Both the position numbers and the translations under genes were made by a program. A DNA stretch of 64,000 nt, from the NCBI GenBank assembly GCA_038503065.1, contig JBCAMK010000001.1, positions 1,178,001 through 1,242,000 on the forward strand, given 5' to 3'. This DNA is from Paragyromitra xinjiangensis (lineage: Eukaryota; Ascomycota; Pezizomycetes; Pezizales; Discinaceae). Under the pieces are notes generated by a model. That model was not told the DNA's origin. It saw only the letters and a list, made by a program, of their open reading frames with translations, and searched no databases. Position 1 is the stretch's first letter. Each line of letters opens with the position of its first letter. This document shows positions 12,309 to 21,899 of the stretch, in pieces.

Positions 12309-14531
12309 CATCAGTAAAAATTGATAAAGCCACCCCGGCCGCCTGGAGGTCTAGGCGGTCGGGCGGAATGTTACCCTTCTGTTAGGTTGCTGCAGCACCT
12401 CGGCGCGCCTGGGAGGCATGGTTTCTAGACCTTTGACCGCCCGGAGGAGGTCGTTTCCTCCTGTAGCAAGTGGTGTAGTGGGCTGCTTCTAGGCGTGGGT
12501 GGTCCCTCGCTACCGCAGAATTTGGCAGCAGTTCGCCCTGTAGAATGGATTTGCACAGTATGCTTGTAGGGCCTAGAATATTCGAGAATCACTTGTATGG
12601 AACCAATATCATTGACAATTGCTTTATTCTATGTATCTATCTATATATCTATGTACAAATATCGAGGGCGCAGCTAAACTAGCTTCTGTGGAAGCTGCAG
12701 CAGCGAATCGACGACCTGCCAGAGGCAGGCAGCGAATTGACCATATGGCGCAGGCAGCAGAAGCTCAGGCAGCGAATCGAGCATATGGCGCAGGCAGCGG
12801 AAGCTCAGGCAGTGAATCAACCTATTGGCGCAGGCGCAGGAAGCTCAGGCAGCGAATTGACCATATAGCGGAAGCGGAGGAAGCTGCAGCAGCGAATAGA
12901 CCTATTGGCGCAGGCGCAGGCTCAGGCTTAGGCAGCGAATTGACCTATTGGCGCAGGCTCAGGCTCAGGCAGCGAATAGACCATATGGCGGAGGCGGCGG
13001 AAGCTCAGGCAGCGAATCGACCTATTGGCGCAGGCGCAGGCGCAGGCTCAGGCTCAGGCAGCGAATCGACCATATGGCGGAAGCGGAGGAAGCGGAGGAA
13101 GCGGCGGAAGCTGCAGCAGTGAATCGACCTATTGGCGCAGGCTCAGGCTCAGGCTTAGGCAGCGAATTGACCTATTGGCGCAGGCTCAGGCTCAGGAAGC
13201 GAATAGACCATATGGCGGAGGCGGCGGAAGCTCAGGCAGCGAATCGACCTATTGGCGCAAGCGCAGGCTCAGGCTTAGGCAGCAAATAGACCATATGGCG
13301 CAAGCAGCGGAAGCTCAGGCAGCGAATCAACCTATTGGCGCAGGCGCAGGAAGCTCAGGAAGCGAATTGACCATATGGCGGAAGTGGAGGAAGTGGAGGA
13401 AGCGTCGGAAGCTGCAGCAGCGAATCGACCTATTGGCGCAGGCTCAGGCTCAGGCAGCGAATAGACCATATGGCGGAGGCGGTGGAAGCTCAGGCAGCGA
13501 ATTGACCATATGGCGGAAGCTGCAGCAGCTGCAGCAGCGAATAGACCATGTGGCGGAGGCGGCGGAAGCTCAGGCAGCGAATCGACCAATTGGCGGAGGC
13601 TGCGGAGGCTGCTGCAGCGAATCGATCAATTGACTGAGGCGGCGGAAGCTTAGGCAGCGAATCGACCATATGGCGGAGGAAGCTCAGGCAGCGGAAGCTC
13701 AGGAAGCGAATCGACCATATGGCGGAGGCGGAGGAAGCTTAGGCAGCAGATCGACGACCTCCAGGAGGCGGCGGAAGCTCAGGCAGCGGAGGCTGCTGCA
13801 GCGAATCGATCAATTGACTGAGGCAGCGAATCGACCATGTGGCGGAGGCGGCGGAAGCTCAGGCAGCGAATTGAGCTGCTTGCTGAGCTCGCTTAGGCGG
13901 AAGCAAGCAGCCAGCGGAGGCGGAGGAAGCTGAAGCAGCGGATCAAAGCGAGTCTAGGAGACATATCAGCGTCAATTATATAAACGGAAGCGAGACGTTA
14001 CCTAGGAGGTTCTTTGCAGGCAGAGCTTAGTACTTCTAGCCTAAAAGTCACGATGTTAGCAAAGTACTATGGTACAGCGAGGTAGGGAATGGGTGGGAGG
14101 GAATAGGGGGAAGCAATAGTAGGAAGGACGGGAGGGAATAGGGGGAGGTGGAGATTGGTGTCTTACTAGGCGTTGCTTTGGCGACGACTAAGCGACGACT
14201 TGGCGACTACAAAGTGATGACTAAGCGACCACAGAGTGATGACTAAGCGACCTCTAGATTTTTGAAAATCGCTAAGTGCCAGTGCCTGGCAGGAGACGAA
14301 GTGAATTTTACTAAGTCCCGAGTTTTCAGGGACTTAGCAAAATTCGATCGAAAATTTGCTAAGTACTCAGGCTGCCGCCCAGCGCTGCCGGATGGTAGGG
14401 GGTCGCCCGGAAGCGCTGCAGGCAGCAAGCGGCGCCAGGGGGAAGCGCAGCAGGCAGCAAGTGTCACCCAGGTGCGCCAGGCGGTCGGGCGGAATATGTA
14501 CCTATTGGGCGGAATTTTTTTTTTACTGATG
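12309..14531. mobile_element. Nested TIR element B (2223 bp) with internal minisatellite
   Basis: This element is inserted in the RT of the chromovirus. The ends are CATCAGTAAAAATTGATA on the left and, in reverse complement, CATCAGTAAAAAAAAAATTC on the right. A 2-bp duplication (GA on the plus strand, 12307-12308 and 14532-14533) flanks it, and removing the element with one GA restores HVRSI-LQLLREEE in frame. The right third (about 14160-14500) carries repeated GACTAAGCGAC/GCTAAGT-type words and an inverted pair around TTTCAGGGACTTAGCAAAAT. There is no recognisable transposase. It is related to element A through the shared ends, duplication length and minisatellite architecture. Confidence 0.87.
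12690..13940. repeat. Complex minisatellite in element B
   Basis: Units of the type CAGGCAGCGAATCGACC, then TATTGGCGCAGG or ATATGGCGGAGG, are repeated with variable runs of GCAGGC, GGCTCA and GGAAGC. All three forward frames stay open for long stretches, giving Ala/Gln/Gly/Ser-rich frames at 12619-13633 that I do not regard as genes. The core word GGAAGCTCAGGCAGCGAATC resembles the reverse complement of the longer unit in element A. Confidence 0.88.
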
Positions 14532-15480
14532 GATGCTGCGTACGTGCTCTTCATGTTCTGCTTCTGACTTACTGAATATTAGTATATCATCTAGGTAAAC
14601 TACCACATATTTCTTCATGGCTGGGTTCTTGTTGAAGATACGTGTCATCATTCTCATGAATACGCTAGGTCCATTGGTTAACCCGAAAGGTAATACTTTC
14701 CACTCGTATAGTCCGAATTTCGTTGCAAACGCTGTTTTATGTTGATCCTCAGGCGTGATTTCCATTTGGTGGTAACCATCGGCCAAATCCAGTTTGGAGA
14801 ACCTTCTGGCACCCTGTAGTTTATCCATTAAATCCTCTATTGACGGAATGGGAAACCTATCTTTACGCGTAATAGCGTTTAATGGTCGGTAATCTATACA
14901 CATTTGTACTCCTCCATCCTTTTTTGGAACAAAGAGTACAGGTGCTCCGTATTCGGAATCAGACGGGACTATCCACCCTCTTTGAAGGGCTGTTTTTACC
15001 TGATCTTCCAGCTCGGTTTCTTCCGCTTTGCTGAGTCTGTATGGACTTCTGTATGGTGCTTTGTGTCCTTCCTCTAAGACTATGCGAAATTTCTCCCTTG
15101 TTGGCGGGGGTTTTTGTCCTTGCCTTGGTGTGAATACGTCCGCGAATTCCTCTAGGAATCCCATGTTGCCTCTTTCCGAGTTTTCCGTTATCCCTTGGAC
15201 TTTGATGTTCATGAGTTGTTCTTCTGTCTCTTCTGCTTCCCATTCTCCTTCGGCCGATGAAGCATCTCCTTCTAGTATCCGGACGTAAAGGACGAATGAG
15301 TTTTTGAACTTCCTCATTAGTCTTCTTCGTACTGATCTCTTGTGTGTCGTGATGTGTTTCTTCGGTATCTTGTTCCCGTCGTCAGCTACTTCAGTATTGT
15401 TTAGATCCTGTGTCTCGCAGTTAAATCTTCCATCCAACACAAATCCACCTGTTCTAGAGCCGCTTGTTCTTTTATCTTCT
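14532..15480 (-). pseudogene. Chromovirus pol, reverse transcriptase first part
   Basis: The frame includes the pre-RT region (GFVLDGRFNCETQDLN) and the RT core: IVPSDSEYGAPVLFVPKKDG, MCIDYRPLNAITRKDRFPIP, FSKLDLADGYHQMEI, LPFGLTNGPSVFMRMM and the catalytic YVVVYLDDILIF. It is broken at HVRSI by element B. The reading frame is -1 relative to the protease frame upstream. The change falls near an AGAGAAAGAGAGAAG tract around 15470-15495, which suggests an indel in a GA-rich tract and hence a pol defect separate from the insertions. Otherwise the core looks functional, with all the expected catalytic Asp residues present. Confidence 0.93.
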
Positions 15481-16207
15481 CTCTTTCTCTTCGCCTTGGT
15501 GTTATACCAGGTCTTAGCCCTATTAGGCGGTGTGGGGGTTTGCCTTCACTCATGGCATCTGCCAAGTCCCAAATGTTCATTGTGTTTTGAACGTGGTCTA
15601 TTGTGTGTCGGAGGTTAATATCTTGAACCCATCTTTTACCTAGAACCACGTCGTATGTGTCAATATCGAACACTGTGAACCATTCGGTGTATGTATACCC
15701 CGATAGTCCAATGTTGACTTCTAGCTTTGCTCTCTGTCGTCTTTCCTTCGGGGGTGGATCAGTCTGGGACCTTGCTGTCCTCACTGTCATCCATCCTTCG
15801 TTTTTTGTCTCGACGCGGGCCCCTTTTTCTTCAAGTTTCTTCAGATACTTCCTTGACACAAAATTTTCTGAAGCTCCGTCGTCTTTTAATATATAGGCAT
15901 TCATGCTCCACTGCCTGTGTCTCTGAGCCACTGCCCTTCTTCTCCATGTTGTCCCTTCTTCTTGGGTCACACTTTCATCCAGATGGTAATTTCTTTTTGC
16001 TGCTTTTGACGATGACGAGACCTGTATCTTTCCTTCAAAGCGTAGTAGATCTATCCCTGCCTTATGTACAGTGTCTAGGTTCTTAAGGTACAGTCTTCGA
16101 ATTTTCTTTTCTTTTGTCTCTTGTTTTTCTCGTTTCCATCGTTTTCTATGGGGGACCGACGTCGCAGCTTCGACGGTCCCTTCTAGTTTTCCGAATCCAG
16201 CAATTCC
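15401..16207 (-). CDS. Chromovirus pol, protease-like region
   Basis: This frame is open from the last codons of gag (near 16207) down to a stop at 15401. It carries a retropepsin-like core, MNAYILKDDGASENFVSRKY, where DDGAS stands in the place of the usual D[ST]GA catalytic triplet. A later YDVVLGKRWV flap-and-helix region matches LTR-element aspartic proteases. It lies in the -1 frame relative to gag, and the overlap spans the gag stop. This suggests expression by -1 frameshifting near GGAAAAC, just before the gag TAG. I infer that mechanism from frame geometry. The C-terminal part runs out of frame before RT. Confidence 0.8.
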   Translation of the reverse strand, partial: GIAGFGKLEGTVEAATSVPHRKRWKREKQETKEKKIRRLYLKNLDTVHKAGIDLLRFEGKIQVSSSSKAAKRNYHLDESVTQEEGTTWRRRAVAQRHRQWSMNAYILKDDGASENFVSRKYLKKLEEKGARVETKNEGWMTVRTARSQTDPPPKERRQRAKLEVNIGLSGYTYTEWFTVFDIDTYDVVLGKRWVQDINLRHTIDHVQNTMNIWDLADAMSEGKPPHRLIGLRPGITPRRREREKIKEQAALEQVDLCWMEDLTARHRI

Positions 16208-18024
16208 ACCTCTCCCACCTTTGCACTTACAGCTTTCCCTTTTCCTTTGAATCCTCCGCCGCTACCTCCTCCATACGCTTTCCCTTTTCCCCCATTCTCC
16301 TCTCTCCCTGGCCTTCCGTGCAATTCCCAACAGTCTCTCTGTATGTGACCTGGTTTGGCACAATGATAGCATTTTGGCCTTTTATCCCCTCCTTTTTTCA
16401 TAGCTTTTTCAAGTAACACATTGAAGGTTGCTTCCATTCTAGAGGTCGCCTCCCAATCCATTGCCTCACTTCCTTTCATCGTGGTTGCGGATGCATTCCC
16501 ATTTCCTGACGGGTTGGTGGCGAGGGGGTAACCTGAGTTTGGAGGTAATGGGGTTCCGGTCGTCTGTAGGTTTCTATGATTCATGATAGTGTCCAATGTC
16601 TCCATGTAGGACATGACTTTATCTAAGGTGGGGACGTATGGGGGATTCTTATCTGCATTAGCGAGTCCCCATTTGGTGTACTCAGTATGGAGTTTGGACA
16701 TTGGTCCGTCCATTTTGCCTTTACGTGCCTCCGCTTCTGAGGCCCGTTGGAGCTTCAATCCGTACTTGCGTACTTGTGGTGCTTCTGCCGTAGCGTTGAT
16801 TACTCTGTTTGCTTCGATTGTTTGTGCATCGGAGCCAATACGGAGTAGAGGGGGGGGTTCCTTTGTTGCCATTCGTAGCCGTCTTAGCAACGTTCGGAAG
16901 GTTTCATTGAATGTTCGGATTGATCCCGTTACTGTCAGATCTTCCAGTTGTTTTTGGAGGATTGGTATGGCGTCAGCTGGCACGTGCTGCTTTACGAATT
17001 CGTCTTTGAAATTCTGCCAGTCGACCGTGTACGTAGGAGCACTCGTTGTGCCAGTGTTTGTTGTTAGGCCTATGGTGAGTGGCCAACGGAGATGAGCCCA
17101 TTCTGCTGCTGGGCCTTTCAAGTAGTCGATTGCACAAGCTCCCCATCTTTCGGTAGTGTCTGTGGTGTAGGTCTCGTGTGCACGTTGAATGAAGACCCTC
17201 TCCGCTGCCTCTATCCATGCGTATGCTTTCTCTGTGCTTTTCTCGCCATGGTATTCCGATAGGCTTCCTGGTTTAACTGTAAAGATGCCAAGTCGAGACT
17301 TTGTGTTTGTGTTCGTCGTGGCTCCTATGCTTCCGAGAGCATACTTTAGAGCTTCGTTTGCTGCTTTGTACCCGACATTTGCTTCTGTAAGGGTTTTTAA
17401 CTCGTTTTGCCAATCCGCTATCTGTTTTGATATATTAGCCGAGTCCCATTGTGCTTTAAGGTTGATAACCTCTTGTTCAGAGGCTATGAGCTTTTCTTTC
17501 ATCTGCTCGATTTGCTGGTTTACCATCTGTGTCGTTGAATTCAGTTTCAACTGCAGGTTATCTAATTCCTGCTGCTTCTTAGCTAGGAGGCCTTCTGCCT
17601 CTCTCTTTATCGCCTCTGCCGCTGCTACCGCCTCCGCTTTCATCTGGTTTATCTCTGTTTCCGCTGCTGCTTTTAATCCTGCTAGCTCTGCCTCTGCCTT
17701 CGTAGTGAGGTCCTGCATGATGGAATTTGACTGTTTCTCGACTTCTGCATTTCCGTGTTTTTTCAGGGCTGCAATCTCGTTGATCTGGTCTGAGATTGTC
17801 TGTCTGTGAGCGTATTGGACCTCCTGGCTGTAATCCCTCACAGCTTCCATGAATGCACTGGTCTGTGGATCTAGGTTACGAGGTCCTGCTGCTATGATGT
17901 CTTCCCTGAGTTTCCGGAATGTCTCATCACGGGCATTGTACGGTGTACTGTAATCAATACTCATCTCTGCTGGTATTTCTGCTGGGTTATCACCCATGGT
18001 TGCATCTTGGCTGCTACTTGCCAT
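16183..18024 (-). CDS. gag: Chromovirus Gag polyprotein
   Basis: A 613-residue Gag from the ATG at 18024, with sequence MASSSQDATM. The same frame is open up to the LTR, but that stretch contains the primer-binding site and has no other ATG. Residues of about 80-240 form a long Ala/Glu/Lys-rich coiled coil. The central part is a capsid-like domain with a retrotransposon-gag signature (YAWIEAAERVFIQ ... WAHLRWPL ... FKDEFVKQHV). Near residues 552-565 is one CCHC zinc knuckle, CYHCAKPGHIQRDC. A Gly/Lys-rich tail follows. Gag would assemble the particle and bind element RNA. The frame is intact, unlike pol. Confidence 0.93.
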   Translation of the reverse strand: MASSSQDATMGDNPAEIPAEMSIDYSTPYNARDETFRKLREDIIAAGPRNLDPQTSAFMEAVRDYSQEVQYAHRQTISDQINEIAALKKHGNAEVEKQSNSIMQDLTTKAEAELAGLKAAAETEINQMKAEAVAAAEAIKREAEGLLAKKQQELDNLQLKLNSTTQMVNQQIEQMKEKLIASEQEVINLKAQWDSANISKQIADWQNELKTLTEANVGYKAANEALKYALGSIGATTNTNTKSRLGIFTVKPGSLSEYHGEKSTEKAYAWIEAAERVFIQRAHETYTTDTTERWGACAIDYLKGPAAEWAHLRWPLTIGLTTNTGTTSAPTYTVDWQNFKDEFVKQHVPADAIPILQKQLEDLTVTGSIRTFNETFRTLLRRLRMATKEPPPLLRIGSDAQTIEANRVINATAEAPQVRKYGLKLQRASEAEARKGKMDGPMSKLHTEYTKWGLANADKNPPYVPTLDKVMSYMETLDTIMNHRNLQTTGTPLPPNSGYPLATNPSGNGNASATTMKGSEAMDWEATSRMEATFNVLLEKAMKKGGDKRPKCYHCAKPGHIQRDCWELHGRPGREENGGKGKAYGGGSGGGFKGKGKAVSAKVGEVELLDSEN

Positions 18025-18140
18025 GATGCCTTGAGGTTGGCTCGTTTGGATTTGTGGTGAGGAGGCAGAGATAAAGATGGGAATTGAGATAGATGAAAAA
18101 AGGGGGGGTTTCTTTCTGGCTGGAGGTCTCGATCGTTCAC

Positions 18141-18152
18141 AAGTTGCTACCA
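18141..18152 (-). other. Primer-binding site
   Basis: Immediately inside the 5' LTR, the minus strand reads TT then TGGTAGCAACTT. The TGG start is the complement of a tRNA 3' CCA end, so the primer would be a tRNA ending in TGCTACCA. I have not matched it to a specific tRNA. Confidence 0.8.
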
Positions 18153-18153
18153 A

Positions 18154-18289
18154 TGTAGGACGGTCTATGATAGATAATAGTGATGATGATTCTATTAGGA
18201 GCCCCGCTCCGAGTGGTTCTACTTATACTAACGTCTCTAGCTAATGCTGACTAAGAGGTCCCTTAGTGGGAGGCTAACAGCGCCCTGCA
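18154..18289 (-). repeat. 5' LTR of the chromovirus
   Basis: This 136-bp LTR is identical to the copy at 7407-7542. It is followed by the target duplication GAAAG at 18290-18294. It should hold the element promoter, but at this length no TATA box is obvious. Confidence 0.97.
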
Positions 18290-20142
18290 GAAAGGGGCGC
18301 AAACTTCTCGCCAGGACAAATTCTTGGACCAGACCCGAAGGCAAGGAATAAGGCGTGCATTTCAGGGGTTTCTACTTCCCAGCGTTCAGGGTCGAAGTGG
18401 TAGGGATTTGGGAAGGCTGAGGGATCATGGTTGGTAGTTTCGGACTGTGCGAAGATTGCCACCTGTGGGTCCAGATTTAGTTACCGGGGGCTCATTCTTA
18501 AACCTAGGAGTAGCTGGAATTTACTTACCTTTCCCGGGATGTGGTATCCATTGAGAGTACTTCCTTCATCTGGTACTAGCCTCATCGCCGGCCCTGGTGC
18601 CAATGGGTGCTGTCTCAGGCCCTCTTTTATAACCTTTGTTAGGTACTGACACTCTTCAACCTTTGCATAGTCTAGTGCATCAAGAAGCCGATACTCCCCC
18701 TCGGGAAATACTTGGAATAGCTCTTCTACTAACTTAGCATGGATTTCAGGGTGTTTGAGGATCTCAATAGTAGTGAAAGTTGCTGAGTTAGCAGTAGTGT
18801 CGGTGCCACCGAAGATAATAGCTACTACTTCAGCCTCGATAGCATCTTGGGGAAGGTCGTAGGTTAAGAGTTGACCAATTACGTCTTTGCGAATATTTTG
18901 GGACTTTTCTTTTCTGTTGACCATATATTCGTCTGTTGCTTTGGTACTTATCTAAAGAGTGTTGGTTAGCGTGTACTCGGTACTAGTGCTTAGGCTCGGA
19001 GAATTACTCCTAGGTAGTCCTCTTTGGCGCGGACCCAGTCCATGCCTTTCCATGGGATTCCCATAAGGAGCTTGTAAATAAAGTTACCGAAGTTATGTTG
19101 GACGAGGTTAGCTTTCATCGTATTGGTTAGAAGCATCATCAGGCGGTCTGGGTCCTCGCTTCCTTTGTAGAGACCCCCGAACGCTGCTTCCGCTGTATAG
19201 TGACCATTCGTGAGTCTCGTAATAACTTAGTTCGGAGGAAAATCACTGCAGGAAGTGGAACGTACTAATGACGTCTAGAGTTAAAGCTCTATTACACTTC
19301 AATATATCTACCACATTTGTCGGCGAACTCTTTCTTAGTATCTCCACCTTCGCGATATGATTCTCAAAGCATCTGTTGTGTGTTGTCCCATATCAGCGTT
19401 ATTCTTTCCTAAAAATCCCGTATTCGCTTAATAGTAATAATCTCAATCAGAGTATCATACTTTCTGTACAAGTCCTGCATCCCCAGCACATTGCCCCTCG
19501 AGAAAACATTTCCGTATTGCTTCCGCCTCCTGAGCGCATCCGATGGGTGGTTTAAGGCCAACATATTTTCCCCGTTGGGTGTTCGTGTAAGATTGAACAA
19601 TATTGTGGTTGTAGGATCTTTGGAAAAGGGTTTGATGAGGCTGGTGCCGAAAACCGTCCTTATAACCTCAGCGCCTGAGACGCCAACAAGGTTTGGACCG
19701 ACTCTACACGTGATTAGTAAAGGGGTTATCTTCTGATGTTAGTATTGGAGAAGATACCGTACGGTGTTTCCATATTTCTGGTGAAGGGAGTGGAGGTAGA
19801 GGGCGCGGTCGCCAGAGAATGTGTGGACTGTGTCAGTTACCGTATGTTGGTGTCACCCTCTACAACTATATCTTACTCAACAGAAGAAGCGAAAGGAAGT
19901 TAAGCAGCAGTGATTCCGGTATACTCACAGTAATCCGGTATCTGTGTGTAATGCGACCACCATGGCCCTGGCACGTGTTTCAACGGTCCCCAAAACCTAC
20001 ACTTAACAGCATAAGACACGACCAGCAAAACTCCAAAGATCGCAGCATTCGTTAGTGTAACATATTGTGATAGTAAACCGTTTGCCTCTAGTTGGGACGA
20101 CATCGCTGCGCTTGGATTTGGGGTACTGGACTCCGAAAACAC

Positions 20143-21899
20143 TTCGATAGGGTGACCGTCGAGAATAGCTTTCTTGTATTTCTGTATTCTAGCCTGGCTC
20201 CAGCCTTGGAAGCGGGTGATCTTATATACTTATAAGAGCTCTCTAGGTTTAAATGACAGCTTATCGATTACTACACATGGCTATCAAGTGCTGCATACAA
20301 GCCGATGTGATAACATCAACTGGAACAGCATAAAGTGGGTCTGCAGGTAAACTACATGTAGGCAAGTCTGATCTTCAGCTGCCCTAGAAATCGAGAAGAA
20401 TAAATAAGAAAAGCCCTAATACCCAACCAAGAGCGAATAGAAAAGTAGATATTGACACAACATGGCAAAAGTATATCCAAGGATTGCCTCTTGCAGAGGC
20501 CAGATGAACCATGTCGTCTATGGGATAGCGGTAGTTACACCAACCTCCCGTACCCGCGATACTAGCTAACCCGCGGCAGCGGGTTAGCCGACGGGACCTT
20601 AGTGGATAATCGCCTATCACCGTATCGCATTGCCACTGATACCGCCGAGCAGTCTGTGCACATGCATCACGCCCGCCCTAAAATGTTAACGTGTGCAGTT
20701 GGCGCGATTATTGCCATCAAGTAGCGTTCCGTGGAGGATCCTTAGCCATATGGAGAATCGATGCACGAGAGAGCTTTCGCCATCCAGGAATTAATATTTT
20801 AACTTGACAAAGATGAAGAGCCAGCTGTAAAGAAATATTCGAGGGGAATACCTTTAGACTCGCTAGACCTGCTGTGGATATGACAGATAGTAATTGAACG
20901 CCACATAGACGCGAAGAGGATCGTATCATAATCGTAACGCATGGCGCTGGCACAGTGAATCCGAATACAAGAAACCCCTCTTGAGGGCTGGCTCAGATGT
21001 TTGGAAATTGGCCTGGAGAATCCCTGCTTCTGCATCTTATTCCTGTTGCCTGGCTTCGGGGCATTTCTAAATCCGTGGGCAAGAATCTCCGCTCTGATCG
21101 AAACACCCTCAATTACTGAAAGCCTTTCACAAGTCAGCAAGAATATGCACCCTACCGAGAACTCGGGATTTTGCTAAGGGAAATATCAAATGAGAAGGTG
21201 GTTGCTGAACGATTGATCAAAATTCCGGGGCTTTGGTACTCGGGGCAGGCAAAAGAAACCTGAGAGATTATATCTCTGGTTAGAGTGTTCGATTGGTTTG
21301 ATTTCTTACCCTGGCATGTCGATGTTCCCAGTTTCCAGGGTTTTTATGCCTACCCTAAGGAAGTTTCATCCAACCAGCCCATGAGGCTGCAAGGAAATTC
21401 ATGTGGACCTGATAAGATAACCTTGCGATAAAGGTCAAAAGTGAGTGGCATTCCCTAGACAAAGCACATGTCATCTGGGGAGCAAGAGTAGAGTAAGTTC
21501 CTCACAAATGTTCCCAAGCATCCTCGTACGAGGGTCTCCAACTTTCTCAAGGATCGGTCCAAAGTGCACCCGCCAAGTGCCGGAAAATTTCTCGACCGGG
21601 CGGGATCACACTAACTCGAGCTAGTGGTGCCTTGCTTTGAGTTTGGAGTCGGACCGGGCTGTGGCTTTGCATTGGGGCAACTTTGTGTGGGGTAAAACAC
21701 CTAACCCTAAGGGCGGATCTGATAAGCGTTCGAGATGATGATAAGATCACTGACTGACCTCATCCGGGCGCACGGATGATCAGTTCCGCTAGCGCAACCG
21801 ACTGTTGCCGAATGTTAGCCGAGCCTCATAACTCATATCACAGCACTCGTCTTCTTTATCCCAGAATTCCGGATTTTCTTCACCTCCATCAAAACGACT
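20143..21899. other. Intergenic region between the P450 remnant and the transacylase gene
   Basis: These are divergent upstream regions of the P450 remnant (minus) and the transacylase gene (plus). I see no gene. A perfect 10-bp palindrome with a 4-nt loop lies at 20565-20588 (GCTAACCCGC GGCA GCGGGTTAGC). Short minus-strand frames near 20.8-21.1 kb lack motifs. Confidence 0.45.

Larger units (their letters stand above)
7407..18289 (-). mobile_element. Ty3/gypsy chromovirus LTR retrotransposon, with two nested insertions
   Basis: This is a full-length element on the minus strand, bounded by two 136-bp LTRs that I find identical base for base. A 5-bp target duplication, GAAAG, lies at 7402-7406 and 18290-18294. 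In element order it has the 5' LTR, a primer-binding site, gag with a CCHC knuckle, a retropepsin-like protease, RT with YLDD, RNase H, integrase with HHCC and DDE residues, a chromodomain, a polypurine tract and the 3' LTR. The domain order and chromodomain place it among chromoviruses. Its pol is inactivated by two later insertions (8330-10302 and 12309-14531). Without them the element would be about 6.7 kb, a normal size. Identical LTRs imply a recent insertion relative to the decay of the P450 host gene, unless gene conversion has homogenised them. Confidence 0.96.
7205..20142 (-). pseudogene. Cytochrome P450 monooxygenase, decayed and split by a retrotransposon
   Basis: The gene starts at 20142. 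The first exon (19929-20142) encodes a single membrane anchor followed by a Pro-rich hinge (KHVPGPW). A GTGAGT intron leads to exon 19758-19827 (QKYGNTVR), and a further exon from 19703 gives VGPNLVGVSG. The next part is broken. A TAG stop occurs near 19409, there is an extra G around the DILKCNRALTLDVIST segment, and another stop lies before the NGHYTAEAAFGGLYKGS segment. Downstream, the I-helix (FGGTDTTANS), the EGLR helix (ExxR), a 66-nt GTAAGT intron after IPGK and the haem loop (FGSGPRICPGEKFA) are all recognisable. The reading is then interrupted at 18290 by an LTR element. It resumes at 7401 with the final helix (LAMMELHMLLALLFRNYE) and ends at 7205. An intact copy would be an ER-anchored oxygenase of secondary or xenobiotic metabolism. 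I cannot assign a CYP family. Confidence 0.9.

Noticed and set aside
12619..13633. Overlapping plus-strand frames rich in Ala, Gln, Gly and Ser inside element B
   Set aside because: Several frames are open through the same repeat array because the subunits are multiples of three. No domain is present.
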